Source: Bergeyella zoohelcum
Lineage (GTDB): Bacteria; Bacteroidota; Bacteroidia; Flavobacteriales; Weeksellaceae
Direction: 5' to 3'
NCBI GenBank assembly: GCA_030523905.1
Contig: JAUNHO010000076.1
Coordinates: 1-5,979 of the forward strand
DNA length: 5,979 bases
Under the pieces are notes generated by a model that worked only from the letters and a program-made list of their open reading frames with translations, searched no databases and was not told the origin of the DNA. Shown here in pieces: positions 1-5,979 of this stretch. The position numbers and the translations under genes are program-made. Within the stretch, counting starts at the first letter, position 1. Every line of letters begins with the position of its first letter.

Positions 1-12
1 AGGCGTGCGTTT

Positions 13-58
13 CCAAAAAGCAGGCGAGGTTTTCACCAAAAGCAGGCGAACATTTTAC
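13..58. repeat. Imperfect tandem duplication of a ~23-base unit
   Basis: Two adjacent units, 13-35 and 36-58, both begin CCAAAA(A)GCAGGCGA and continue with a similar TTTT-containing tail (GGTTTTCA against ACATTTTAC). The core differs by one extra A in the first unit. The duplication creates two alternative 5' arms for the hairpin whose 3' arm is at 67-78. With only two copies and no unique spacer, this is a local duplication and not an array. Confidence 0.6.
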
Positions 59-80
59 TAAACGCCCGCCTGCTTTTTTA
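13..80. terminator. Hairpin terminator with a duplicated arm, probably bidirectional
   Basis: The 11-base arm AAAAGCAGGCG at 38-48 is perfectly complementary to CGCCTGCTTTT at 67-77, with an 18-base loop between them. On the plus strand the 3' arm runs straight into six T residues (74-79), the form of an intrinsic terminator for a gene entering from the left. On the minus strand the hairpin lies about 65 bases past the lipoprotein stop and ends in a short T run, so it can also close the minus-strand operon. A second copy of the 5' arm (AAAAAGCAGGCG, 15-26) can pair with the same 3' arm over 12 bases. Termination in either direction is inferred from structure only. Confidence 0.7.
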
Positions 81-142
81 TAATAAATCGTATGAAAATT
101 TCTTTTTCGCCCTTTTCTCTTGGGTAAAAACTCGGTGGTCTT

Positions 143-1372
143 TTACTTTAAGGCTTGTAGTAAATCTACGCTATCTACCGTAGCCCACGCCCCAGAAACA
201 AGAGATATTTTACCTAGGGAAGAAGTGTTGGTGATGCTTTGTGGGGTAGTTGCCGCCGTTACTTTGGAGTCGTAGCCCCAAGTGGTGGTATTGCTGCTGT
301 TGAGTACATTTATCGGCTCTACCTTTATTTTGCCTGTTTTGGCTTGGTCGTTCTCGGTGTCATTATCCTGAATCAATACGGCATAAGCAGACTTCCCGTC
401 AAGGTCTTTGTAACCGCTGATATACACATTTTTGAATATTCCTGAACCTTGTTTTTTGAACTGGATAGCAGAAATCTCGTTAGACCCTTTCTTCTCTGGC
501 GAAGTGCCGTCTTCTCTGATGAGAGTGATGCCTGTGATTTTCGGAGCGGTATTATCCTTATTTGCAGATGCCTCTATCTCCATTCCGAAATTCCCTGTTT
601 TGGTTTGGTAGGCGTACCAGTTGGAATTGTTCGCACCCTGCCAACCATCTTGCCAGTCAAAGGAATCATCATAGTTGCCATATGCTACCAAATTGGTGGC
701 ACTCACAGTACCGCCGAAGAACTCAAAGCCGTCGTCCGTACCTTTATATGCTACGAGATTTTCCAAAATAGTGCCTGCTCCTACGGAATAGAAAGTGAAG
801 GTATTGGTCTCCGATGTCCCATCGCCTATCTTTTTCCCTGCGTATTCTACTCGCACGAATTTCATTATTCCAGAGTTGTCGTTAGCGTTTGTTCCGCCAT
901 ATTGTAGGTTGTTTCCGTCTTCGGATTGGGCAGTGCTTTGCCCATTAATAGCAAGGATTGGAGCGTTTCCATAAAGGGTAATACCTCCCCAGTCGCCAGG
1001 TGTTTTACTAGTGGTAGTGAAGACTATCGGTGCATCTGCCGTCCCCTGTGCATTGATTTTTCCACCTTGTAGGATAACCAAACTGCTCGCCTCGGTAGTA
1101 TCCACCGTGAATTTAGCCCCTGCTTCTATGTAAAGTGTAACGCCAGAAGCCACTTTTACCACGCCTTTCAGGGTGTAATTCCCTTTTTTGATGGTAAGGT
1201 CTTGGGTAATCGTCCCTGAAAGTACGCCACCATCTGCGAGGGTGTTTCCAGATATGGTGCTAGTGCCTGTGTTGGTTACTGCCTCATCATTATCCTCACG
1301 GATTTCTACACTACACGATACTACTGACGCTGCTAATGCCAAAGCATATAGCGAAATCAAATGTTTTTTCAT
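143..1372 (-). CDS. Outer-membrane lipoprotein with predicted right-handed beta-helix; likely TBDR partner
   Basis: This is a 409-aa lipoprotein of unproven function. The N-terminus (MKKHLISLYALALAASVVSC) is a signal peptide with a lipobox V17-V18-S19-C20; Cys20 is the only cysteine and would be lipidated. The stretch after it is acidic (E23, E26, D27, D29, E30), loosely like the export signals of surface lipoproteins in this phylum, but it is not an exact match. Residues ~55-330 show short repeating beta-strand/turn units typical of parallel beta-helix proteins, including GTADAPIVFT at 110-119 followed by GDWGGITLYGNA at 126-137. Two acidic-aromatic patches stand out: GTDDGFEFFGGT (211-222) and YDDSFDWQDGW (234-244). 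It starts 54 bp after the receptor stop on the same strand, with an A-rich leader, so the two genes are probably co-transcribed. Members of such families are sometimes labelled 'multidrug transporter'; nothing here supports that, because there are no membrane helices. A polysaccharide lyase is possible but no catalytic set is visible. Confidence 0.88.
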   Translation of the reverse strand: MKKHLISLYALALAASVVSCSVEIREDNDEAVTNTGTSTISGNTLADGGVLSGTITQDLTIKKGNYTLKGVVKVASGVTLYIEAGAKFTVDTTEASSLVILQGGKINAQGTADAPIVFTTTSKTPGDWGGITLYGNAPILAINGQSTAQSEDGNNLQYGGTNANDNSGIMKFVRVEYAGKKIGDGTSETNTFTFYSVGAGTILENLVAYKGTDDGFEFFGGTVSATNLVAYGNYDDSFDWQDGWQGANNSNWYAYQTKTGNFGMEIEASANKDNTAPKITGITLIREDGTSPEKKGSNEISAIQFKKQGSGIFKNVYISGYKDLDGKSAYAVLIQDNDTENDQAKTGKIKVEPINVLNSSNTTTWGYDSKVTAATTPQSITNTSSLGKISLVSGAWATVDSVDLLQALK

Positions 1373-1386
1373 TTCTAAATTCTATT

Positions 1387-1403
1387 TTAATAATTATTAT
1401 TAA
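1387..1403. repeat. 17-base A/T palindrome in the receptor-lipoprotein gap
   Basis: TTAATAAT (1387-1394) and ATTATTAA (1396-1403) are perfect inverted copies around a single T. The site lies about 15 bases upstream of the lipoprotein ATG. It could be a weak hairpin that slows translation or processing, or a binding site, but an all-A/T palindrome in an AT-rich gap can also arise by chance. No promoter of the TAnnTTTG type is visible in this 54-bp gap, which fits co-transcription with the receptor. Confidence 0.4.
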
Positions 1404-1426
1404 CTAAATATTGTAATTGATAAAGG

Positions 1427-4033
1427 TTAAAAAGTATATTCTATGGATAGATTAAAATTCGTTCCCTTACGGAAATTGGTGTGGATAAGGTTGTCTGCCG
1501 TTACAGGGACATCGCTATCTTTTCCGTATTCTAGTCGGTATTGGCTATTGAGTAGATTAATAACCGATACTTTGGTTTTCCAGTGTTTATCAAACTGATG
1601 CTGATAAACGAAATCCAGCTGATGGAAAGGTCTTTCATACACATTATCTATTCCCACAGAACCAAGCGTGTGAATCTTCGCCCCAGAGACATTATAGACT
1701 AGGGAAGCGGTTTGTTTGTTGCCTTGTGCGTTTTTTCTTTCGTATTTCAGGTCGGCATTAATGGTCCAAGGAGCAGCACCCTGTAGCCCTCTTTTCTTTT
1801 GGCGTTGTGCCGCCGACTCTTGCTTCATTTCCTCTTCGCTTCGCTCCACATTGGTGTACATAAAGGTAGCATTAACGCCTAGTAGGAAAGGGTCTAGGCT
1901 CTCGGAAATCCTACGGAGTGATACTATTCCTTCTAGTTCCACCCCTGCGAGGTCTGCGTGTTTTGCATTGTAGAAAGTGATGGTCTGCCCATTGGAGTTC
2001 GCTGATGCCACATAAGATTTTTCTATGGCGTTTTTGATTTTTTTAGCGAAAAGCCCCACGGAAAACATCTCATCTCTGGTAGGGAAGGTCTCGTATTTTA
2101 AGTCCAAATTATAGTTTTCGCTATTGGTAAGCTGGGTATTACCGAGAATGTTTTCGTTATTCGGATTGATATAAGTAATCGGCATATACTCTATCAATAT
2201 CGGTCTCGTAATGGTCTTACTTGCCGCGAATCTAAGGTTGGTTTTAGAACTAATGGCATTTTTGATGGACAAAGACGGCAAGATATAGTACTGATTTCTA
2301 GTCAAATTACTGAATTTATCATTGATGGATTGCGATAATTCTTTGTACCTCGTAAGGTTGATATTATTCTCCATACGCCCACCGATGAGGATGTCCCAGT
2401 TATCCGTTGGGCGGAAATTGAGACTCAAATACCCTGCATTGACGAACTGATAAATATTATTTCTATACACCGATGTAGAGCCTTCTCTATAATTAAACAC
2501 ACCTTTCTGAATAGACTGGTTGAAGATGTCCTGCGGTCTATCAGGATTTACGATGACATTCCTATCATCTGGCGAGGAACTGGTATTATAAACGGAATAA
2601 ATAAATCGGTAGGAAGAACTTCTTCTGTCAAAGAAACCATTATATCCCACAGATAGCTCCCACGGATAATTCTTTCTATCTTCCTTGCTACCAATACCGA
2701 GTTTATACTCTGCAAATGCCGACATATAGTTCTTCCCATCTACATCTAAATACTGGCGAATCAGGTTGTTACCACCATAACTCACGCTGATAATATCCGT
2801 ATTATTTCCACTCACAGGGTTACCAGAGAAAATCTTTCTATCTGGCTGTTCGTAGGTGTTATTCACCCAGCTGATACCAGTTTTTATCTGATGCCTTTCG
2901 CCTATTTTTTGCGAAGCCAAGAGCTGAATATCCATAAACCTTGAAATATCCTGCTGATTGACTCTGAATAGCCCAACTCCCGAGTTCCCTTGATCCACAT
3001 ACCCGAAATTATCCTGAATAATATTCGCGGAATTTTGCAGGAAAATAGCATTTAGGGTAATCTGTGTCCCTTTATTTTTGTATCCCAAGCCCATTAAAGC
3101 AGAGGTTTCGGTTTCGTATTCGTAATCTTTTTGGTAAAGTTTGTTGTTATAGACGATGCTAGACCCTGCGAATTGCAATAGATTGTTTTCGCCCTCTCTG
3201 TACTGGTATTTGCTACTTTGGTTAAGGGAAAGAAGCAAACCGAGTTTCCCTGCTCCTACATTGAATCTCTGTGCCGTGGTGAAAGCCAAACCAGTATTTG
3301 GAAGAGCCTTTACATTATCCACATTCCAAGAATCTTTGAAGGAGTTTAGCGATTGCTGTGCGGTGAAAAGATAGTTAGATGGGCGTTTCCCTTTGACCTC
3401 GTCAGGAAGTCTGCGGTCTCTGGCATTCAGTCCCCAAAAGCCATTCATCGTATTGGCATTTTCACTGATTTTGAAGCCATCTCTGAAGGTCGTTTCTGTA
3501 TTCATTCCTACGCTGAACTCTATCTTTGTGAAAGGTTTGTCGTAGGTAAGGGTCTCAATATCAAAAGTTGCCCCAGCGAAATCCGCATACAAATCCGAGT
3601 TGAAAGTCTTGTAGATATTCAGTTTGCCCACTACATCGGTAGGGAACTGCTTTAGGGCAATTATTTTTTGGAAAGGGTTATTAGACGGCGAACCTAAACC
3701 ATTGATAAGTAGCGTGTTGTAGCGTTCCTCCAAGCCTCTCACGAAAAGCCCTTTGCCTTCCACAGTGGTAATCCCCGTAACTTTCGTAAGGCTTTGCTCT
3801 ACATTAGATATTCCTTTTCTAGAAATTTCCTCTGCTCCCATCGCTTGCATCTGTACCGCCGATTTTTTGATGGTCTGCAAAACCGCAGTTTCCGTTTTTT
3901 TGTTCGTGTTTGCTTTTAGGGTTACGCCCTCTATATTCTTTTCATTTTTCAGCGTGTCCTTTTTTGCCTGTCCGTAGGCTACTGCCGTAGTGGAAGTGAT
4001 TAGGAATAATGCTGCAATACTCAGATTGTTCAT
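1427..4033 (-). CDS. TonB-dependent outer-membrane receptor
   Basis: This 868-aa outer-membrane active transporter imports a ligand using TonB/ExbBD energy; the ligand is unknown. Residues 1-21 form a signal peptide, with probable cleavage at A-Y-G21/Q22. A TonB-box-like stretch, IEGVTLKA, follows at 34-41. The plug domain (~50-165) carries FVRGLEERYNTLLINGLGSPS (97-117), FPTD at 130-133 and YKTFNSDLYADFAGATFDIET (141-161), all characteristic of the plug. The remainder is a beta-barrel rich in alternating aromatic strands, with LQGAAPW at 750-756 near the last strands and a terminal Phe in the final strand SIEYTF, as expected for BAM-dependent insertion. There is no N-terminal carboxypeptidase-regulatory-like domain and no SusD gene follows, so it does not look like a typical SusC. 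ATG at 4033 is the only ATG, GTG or TTG in the open frame upstream. It is the first gene of the minus-strand operon and is divergent from the two-component pair, which may regulate it. Confidence 0.95.
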   Translation of the reverse strand: MNNLSIAALFLITSTTAVAYGQAKKDTLKNEKNIEGVTLKANTNKKTETAVLQTIKKSAVQMQAMGAEEISRKGISNVEQSLTKVTGITTVEGKGLFVRGLEERYNTLLINGLGSPSNNPFQKIIALKQFPTDVVGKLNIYKTFNSDLYADFAGATFDIETLTYDKPFTKIEFSVGMNTETTFRDGFKISENANTMNGFWGLNARDRRLPDEVKGKRPSNYLFTAQQSLNSFKDSWNVDNVKALPNTGLAFTTAQRFNVGAGKLGLLLSLNQSSKYQYREGENNLLQFAGSSIVYNNKLYQKDYEYETETSALMGLGYKNKGTQITLNAIFLQNSANIIQDNFGYVDQGNSGVGLFRVNQQDISRFMDIQLLASQKIGERHQIKTGISWVNNTYEQPDRKIFSGNPVSGNNTDIISVSYGGNNLIRQYLDVDGKNYMSAFAEYKLGIGSKEDRKNYPWELSVGYNGFFDRRSSSYRFIYSVYNTSSSPDDRNVIVNPDRPQDIFNQSIQKGVFNYREGSTSVYRNNIYQFVNAGYLSLNFRPTDNWDILIGGRMENNINLTRYKELSQSINDKFSNLTRNQYYILPSLSIKNAISSKTNLRFAASKTITRPILIEYMPITYINPNNENILGNTQLTNSENYNLDLKYETFPTRDEMFSVGLFAKKIKNAIEKSYVASANSNGQTITFYNAKHADLAGVELEGIVSLRRISESLDPFLLGVNATFMYTNVERSEEEMKQESAAQRQKKRGLQGAAPWTINADLKYERKNAQGNKQTASLVYNVSGAKIHTLGSVGIDNVYERPFHQLDFVYQHQFDKHWKTKVSVINLLNSQYRLEYGKDSDVPVTADNLIHTNFRKGTNFNLSIEYTF

Positions 4034-4263
4034 CGTTGATTTACTTTTCTTGATTTTTTCTGGTGCAAAGAAATAGAATATATTGCCCTGCGATGGTTTA
4101 TTATTTCTTAAATATTTTTTAATTTAACTTTAATAAAAATCACCATAGGTTAATGGAATATGAACAAAAGCCCAATTTTTGTTTTTTCTTCAAATAAAGA
4201 GAATAGTTGTCATTATTTTTAGTTAAATTTGACCGCAGATTAATCTTTTATTAAACTAAAACA
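4034..4263. promoter_or_regulatory. Divergent promoter region between the receptor operon and the two-component operon
   Basis: This 230-bp, strongly AT-rich region separates two start codons that point away from each other, so it must carry the promoters of both operons and probably any regulator sites. On the plus strand there is a good -7 element near the regulator gene. On the minus strand the best candidate is TTTCTTTG (complement of 4066-4073), one mismatch from TAnnTTTG and, like its counterpart, 33 bases from its start codon, but with no TTG at the expected upstream distance. A 9-base inverted pair, AATTTAACT (4121-4129) and AGTTAAATT (4221-4229), spans the centre. I see no coding sequence and no convincing E. 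coli-type Pho box. Confidence 0.7.
4207..4231 (+). promoter_or_regulatory. Candidate Bacteroidota-type promoter of the response-regulator operon
   Basis: TAAATTTG at 4224-4231 matches the Bacteroidota -7 consensus TAnnTTTG exactly, and lies 33 bases before the regulator ATG, leaving a short A-rich leader (ATTAAACTAAAACA before the ATG). The nearest upstream TTG (4207-4209) would be the -33 element, but the 14-base spacing is shorter than usual. The -7 call is supported by consensus and position; the -33 call is weak. Confidence 0.5.
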
Positions 4264-4950
4264 ATGAACAAAAAGAAAATTCTCATTATAGATGATGAGC
4301 AAGATATTTTGGAAATTCTGTCCTATAATTTAGAAAAAGAAGGCTACGAAGTATATACCGCAGACAATGGCACAGAGGGGATATTGATGGCGAAACAGCT
4401 ACTGCCAGACCTTATACTATTAGATGTAATGATGCCCAATAAAGATGGGATAGAAACCTGCCAAGACCTCCGTGCGTTGCCAGAATTGGAGCAGACGCTT
4501 ATCGTTTTTCTTTCGGCACGAGGCGAAGAATTTTCCCAGTTGGCAGGGTACAATGCAGGGGCGAATGACTATGTAGTGAAAGTGATAAAACCCAAAGTTT
4601 TAGTCTCCAAAATTAATGCTCTTATTCAGCTCAAAAAGGCTTCCGTTAAGACTCAGAATCTCATTACTCTCGGAGATATTACCATCAATAAAGACAATTT
4701 TAGCGTTTGCAAAGGCGAGGAATGTTTCTCTCCTCCGAAGAAAGAGTTTGAGCTTCTTTATCTCTTGGCTTCTAATACCGAGAAGGTCTTCAAACGAGAG
4801 GAAATCTTGGATAAAGTCTGGGGAAATGATGTGGTAGTAGGCGATAGGACGATAGATGTGCATATCCGTAGGCTGAGGGAAAAACTCGGTGGTAATCTCA
4901 TACAAACTCTAAAAGGCGTGGGCTATAAATTGGAAATAAAAAACGATTAA
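4264..4950 (+). CDS. Response regulator, OmpR/PhoB family (receiver + winged helix)
   Basis: This is a 228-aa cytoplasmic transcription factor activated by phosphotransfer from a histidine kinase, presumably the one encoded just downstream. The receiver domain (~4-122) has the acidic pocket D10-D11, the phospho-acceptor D54 (LILLDVMMP), the switch residue S84 and the conserved K106. Unusually, K106 is followed by Val107 instead of the near-invariant cis-proline. The C-terminal winged-helix domain (~133-225) has FSPPKKEFELL (155-165), FKREEIL (176-182), VWGNDVVVGDRTIDVHIRRLREKL (from 185, containing the recognition helix) and TLKGVGYKLE near the end. Length is normal for the family. The domain set and phylum-specific signatures are most like PhoB regulators, but OmpR-family assignment is safer than a specific name. 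It probably controls the divergent receptor operon and perhaps its own promoter. Confidence 0.95.
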   Translation: MNKKKILIIDDEQDILEILSYNLEKEGYEVYTADNGTEGILMAKQLLPDLILLDVMMPNKDGIETCQDLRALPELEQTLIVFLSARGEEFSQLAGYNAGANDYVVKVIKPKVLVSKINALIQLKKASVKTQNLITLGDITINKDNFSVCKGEECFSPPKKEFELLYLLASNTEKVFKREEILDKVWGNDVVVGDRTIDVHIRRLREKLGGNLIQTLKGVGYKLEIKND

Positions 4951-4965
4951 AAAAACGAAAAAACC

Positions 4966-5979
4966 TTGAACCGATTATCTCTCTTTACCGCATTTCTGAT
5001 GGCGATGGCTATCGTGGGCATCGTGGTTTTATTTGATTTCAGTGGGCAGCACATTACCGATAAAAATTTTGATATTGGGCTGATGCTCCTTGCTACTTTT
5101 TTCATTTTTGTGGTCGCCTATGTGGGGATAGAGATTCTTTTTGCCTATTATGCCAAGAAGCAAATCCAAAAAATGGTGAATGAACTTCCGAAAGAAATCA
5201 TAGATGAAACCGAAAAAATGGGCTTCAAAGAACTAAGTGAAAAAATATCTGGATACCGAGAAAAAAGTGATACCGAACTGGATATGATGAAGGAAATGGA
5301 AACCTTCCGAAAGGAGTACATTGGTAATATTTCCCACGAACTCAAAACGCCACTTTTTTCCATTCAAGGCTATGTGGAAATCCTAAAAGACGGCGGTGTG
5401 GAGAATCTTAATATCCGTGATAAATACCTGGAACGCATTGGTTATTCGGTGGAAAGGCTCATCGCTATCGTTACCGATTTGGATATGATAAACCGCCTAG
5501 ATGCTGGGGAAATTCAGCTCAGTATAACGAATTTTGACATCAACCAACTCATACACGAGGTTTTTGATTTACTAGACCTAGAAGCCCAGAAAAAGGAAGC
5601 CGTTTTCAAACTCATTACTAAATCCCCAAAAATATTCGTTTCGGCAGATAAGCAAAAAATTTCGCAGGTACTTATTAATCTTATTGCCAATGCCATTCAT
5701 TATTCTAATAGAAAAGGGGTAACTATATCGGTCAGCAGTACGATGATTAATAATAAAGTGTTTATCTCTGTGGAAGACAACGGAATGGGCATAAAACCAG
5801 AACTTTTACCTAGAATTTTTGAACGATTTTACCGAATAGAAACCAGCCGAAACCGAAGAGATGGAGGCTCTGGCCTAGGACTCGCCATTGTGAAGCATAT
5901 TTTGGAAGCCCACGGCGAAAGCATCAGTGTAAAAAGCGAATATCTCAATGGGGCAACTTTTAGTTTTGCCCTTCGTTCA
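4966..5979 (+). CDS. Sensor histidine kinase, PhoR-like, 3' end cut by the window
   Basis: At least 338 residues are open to the last base with no stop. TTG at 4966 is chosen because it lies 15 bp after the regulator stop, follows an A-rich leader and gives an intact first membrane helix; the next start, ATG at 4999, would remove half of that helix. TM1 is ~4-23, then about 13 extracytoplasmic residues, then TM2 ~37-59. A helical linker (~65-111) without a recognisable HAMP or PAS domain leads to the HisKA domain: FRKEYIGNISHELKTPL with phospho-acceptor H124. The ATPase domain shows the N box (NLIANAIHYS, N242), G1 (DNGMGI, 271-276), F box (RIFERFYR, 283-290) and G2 (GGSGLGLAIV, 300-309). The final GATFSFALRS is where such kinases normally end, so only a few residues should be missing. 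It should phosphorylate the upstream regulator. Its near-absent periplasmic domain suggests it senses through the membrane or through partner proteins, as PhoR does with the phosphate transporter; that is inference. Confidence 0.93.
   Translation, partial: MNRLSLFTAFLMAMAIVGIVVLFDFSGQHITDKNFDIGLMLLATFFIFVVAYVGIEILFAYYAKKQIQKMVNELPKEIIDETEKMGFKELSEKISGYREKSDTELDMMKEMETFRKEYIGNISHELKTPLFSIQGYVEILKDGGVENLNIRDKYLERIGYSVERLIAIVTDLDMINRLDAGEIQLSITNFDINQLIHEVFDLLDLEAQKKEAVFKLITKSPKIFVSADKQKISQVLINLIANAIHYSNRKGVTISVSSTMINNKVFISVEDNGMGIKPELLPRIFERFYRIETSRNRRDGGSGLGLAIVKHILEAHGESISVKSEYLNGATFSFALRS

Noticed and set aside
13..58. CRISPR-like direct repeats
   Set aside because: There are only two imperfect adjacent units with no unique spacer and no cas genes; the inverted third arm and T run fit a terminator.
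1..142. A coding remnant entering from the left edge (frame 1 stays open from base 1)
   Set aside because: The stretch is occupied by repeats and a terminator hairpin, the translation has no recognisable protein character, and it would run antisense into the lipoprotein gene.
449..907. 152-codon plus-strand open frame opposite the lipoprotein gene, with smaller ones at 239-445 and 562-771
   Set aside because: They lie wholly antisense to a strong lipoprotein gene with signal peptide and repeat pattern; their translations are rich in Cys, Ile and Ser with no domain or leader.
143..1372. Multidrug transporter annotation for the lipoprotein
   Set aside because: Apart from the signal peptide there are no hydrophobic helices; the protein is a soluble beta-rich domain anchored by Cys20.
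1427..4033. SusC-type polysaccharide receptor
   Set aside because: It lacks the N-terminal carboxypeptidase-regulatory-like domain, is shorter than usual SusC proteins and has no SusD neighbour or glycoside hydrolase in view.
4207..4224. Possible Pho box (TTGTCAT, one mismatch from CTGTCAT)
   Set aside because: The second half-site 11 bases on reads TTTAGTT and matches CTGTCAT at only two of seven positions, and the E. coli consensus need not apply in Bacteroidota.
4600..4905. 101-codon minus-strand open frame opposite the response regulator
   Set aside because: It is antisense to conserved receiver and winged-helix codons, has no recognisable domain and no promoter; it is a shadow of the real gene.

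Overview
The window looks like part of a Bacteroidota chromosome, most likely class Flavobacteriia and possibly the Chryseobacterium/Riemerella side. The signs are a TonB-dependent receptor (TBDR) paired with a lipoprotein, an A-rich leader instead of a Shine-Dalgarno sequence before every start, a TAnnTTTG-type -7 promoter element, and a response regulator with the LPKKEFELL-like and VGDRTIDVHIR signatures of that phylum. The genus is inference. I see no insertion sequence, tRNA, rRNA, CRISPR array or other sign of recent transfer.

Layout from left to right. Positions 1-142 hold no gene. They carry a GC-rich hairpin with a duplicated arm, best read as a (probably bidirectional) transcription terminator. 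Positions 143-4033 form a two-gene minus-strand operon. Transcription enters at about 4060 and reads first an 868-aa TonB-dependent receptor (1427-4033), then, after a 54-bp AT-only-like gap, a 409-aa lipoprotein predicted to fold as a parallel beta-helix (143-1372). Positions 4034-4263 are a 230-bp AT-rich divergent promoter region. Positions 4264-4950 encode an OmpR/PhoB-family response regulator on the plus strand. It is followed after 15 bp, in the same reading frame, by a two-TM sensor histidine kinase that starts at a TTG (4966) and runs off the window end with no stop; its domains are complete, so only a few C-terminal residues should be missing.

How the genes may work together. The kinase-regulator pair is a conventional phosphorelay, and its divergent position suggests (inference) that it controls the receptor-lipoprotein operon across the shared intergenic region. 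The receptor would import a scarce ligand through the outer membrane with TonB energy, and the lipoprotein would be its outer-membrane accessory, standing where SusD-like proteins stand in polysaccharide systems. The pair resembles PhoB/PhoR in architecture, including a kinase with almost no periplasmic sensor, so phosphate or an organophosphate is a reasonable guess for the ligand, but nothing in the sequence proves the substrate. The notable departures from textbook families are a Lys-Val in place of the conserved Lys-Pro of the receiver domain, a receptor signal peptide with no basic residue, and the same-frame regulator/kinase junction.
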